DNA of 13,495 nucleotides from CAZFCK01 sp964517355 (lineage in GTDB: Bacteria > Desulfobacterota > Desulfovibrionia > Desulfovibrionales > Desulfovibrionaceae). Both the position numbers and the translations under genes were made by a program. The notes below the pieces were generated by a model. It saw only the letters and a list, made by a program, of their open reading frames with translations, was not told the origin of the DNA and did no database searches. The stretch lies in assembly GCA_964517355.1 (NCBI GenBank), contig CAZFCK010000128.1, forward strand, positions 1 through 13,495, given 5' to 3'. Each line of letters begins with the position of its first letter. The first letter of the stretch is position 1. Below, one piece after another: positions 13,437-13,495 of this stretch.

Positions 13437-13495
13437 AAATGCTTTAGAGCATCTCACGCTTGAAAAGCGCTAGATGCTCTAAAGCATTTCCCTGG
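13437..13495 (-). repeat. Dispersed palindromic repeat, copy 2 (inverted relative to copy 1)
   Basis: The reverse complement of 13444-13495 matches 19-70 over 52 nt with two differences. In this copy the palindrome is longer. An 18-bp perfect arm pair (13437-13454/13472-13489, outer part AAATGCTTTAGAGC) surrounds a 17-nt centre containing CGCTT/AAGCG. It sits downstream of lptG and could also end that transcript. The window stops exactly at the CCCTGG end of the match, so the element may continue. Confidence 0.85.

Noticed and set aside
1..13495. Composite transposon bounded by the inverted repeats
   Set aside because: No transposase lies inside, no target-site duplication can be seen, and the content is ordinary housekeeping and envelope genes; a dispersed repeat family is simpler.

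Overview
The window looks like chromosome from a Gram-negative sulfate-reducer-type bacterium, most likely Desulfovibrionaceae (Desulfobacterota). This is an inference from three things: lptF/lptG, which imply an LPS outer membrane; the gene families present; and the style of the intergenic DNA, with long structured hairpins, GCGCGAGAG-type terminator stems and dispersed AGAGCAT...ATGCTCT palindromes. I see no transposase, integrase, phage gene, plasmid gene or CRISPR array.

Layout. 1-189: a dispersed palindromic repeat and small hairpins. 190-876 (-): a YhhQ-type queuosine-precursor transporter. 877-1223: no convincing gene, possibly a decayed reading frame, plus a terminator-like hairpin. 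1224-2711 (-): a diguanylate cyclase with a degenerate receiver-like N-terminus, a GAF-like region and a GGEEF domain. 2968-7633 (+): a tight three-gene glycosylation operon made of a GT4 glycosyltransferase with an extra C-terminal helical domain, a GT2/GtrA fusion, and a GT-C-like membrane protein. 7566-8429 (-): a membrane-anchored alpha/beta hydrolase whose 3' end overlaps the operon antisense by 68 bp. 8823-9167 (+): csaA, with a good promoter and a structured leader. 9168-9618: a very structured intergenic region with two adjacent multi-branched inverted-repeat modules. 9619-9695 (-): a tRNA with anticodon CAU and its own promoter and terminator. 9939-10739 (-): uppP. 10897-13340 (+): a small unknown gene, lptF and lptG. 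13390-13495: hairpins, ending in an inverted copy of the repeat at 19-70.

How the genes fit together. The main theme is envelope glycoconjugates. UppP recycles undecaprenyl carrier. The GT2/GtrA and GT-C pair fits the known scheme of charging a polyprenyl phosphate with a sugar, flipping it and transferring the sugar in the periplasm. LptF/LptG form the membrane part of the LPS exporter. The cyclic-di-GMP synthase lies divergently next to the glycosylation operon. CsaA, the CAU tRNA and the queuosine transporter relate to translation and tRNA modification. No wholly new protein system is evident. The least explained parts are the palindromic repeat family (19-70, 9192-9318, 13437-13495), the csaA leader and the GT4/GT2-GtrA/GT-C cassette.
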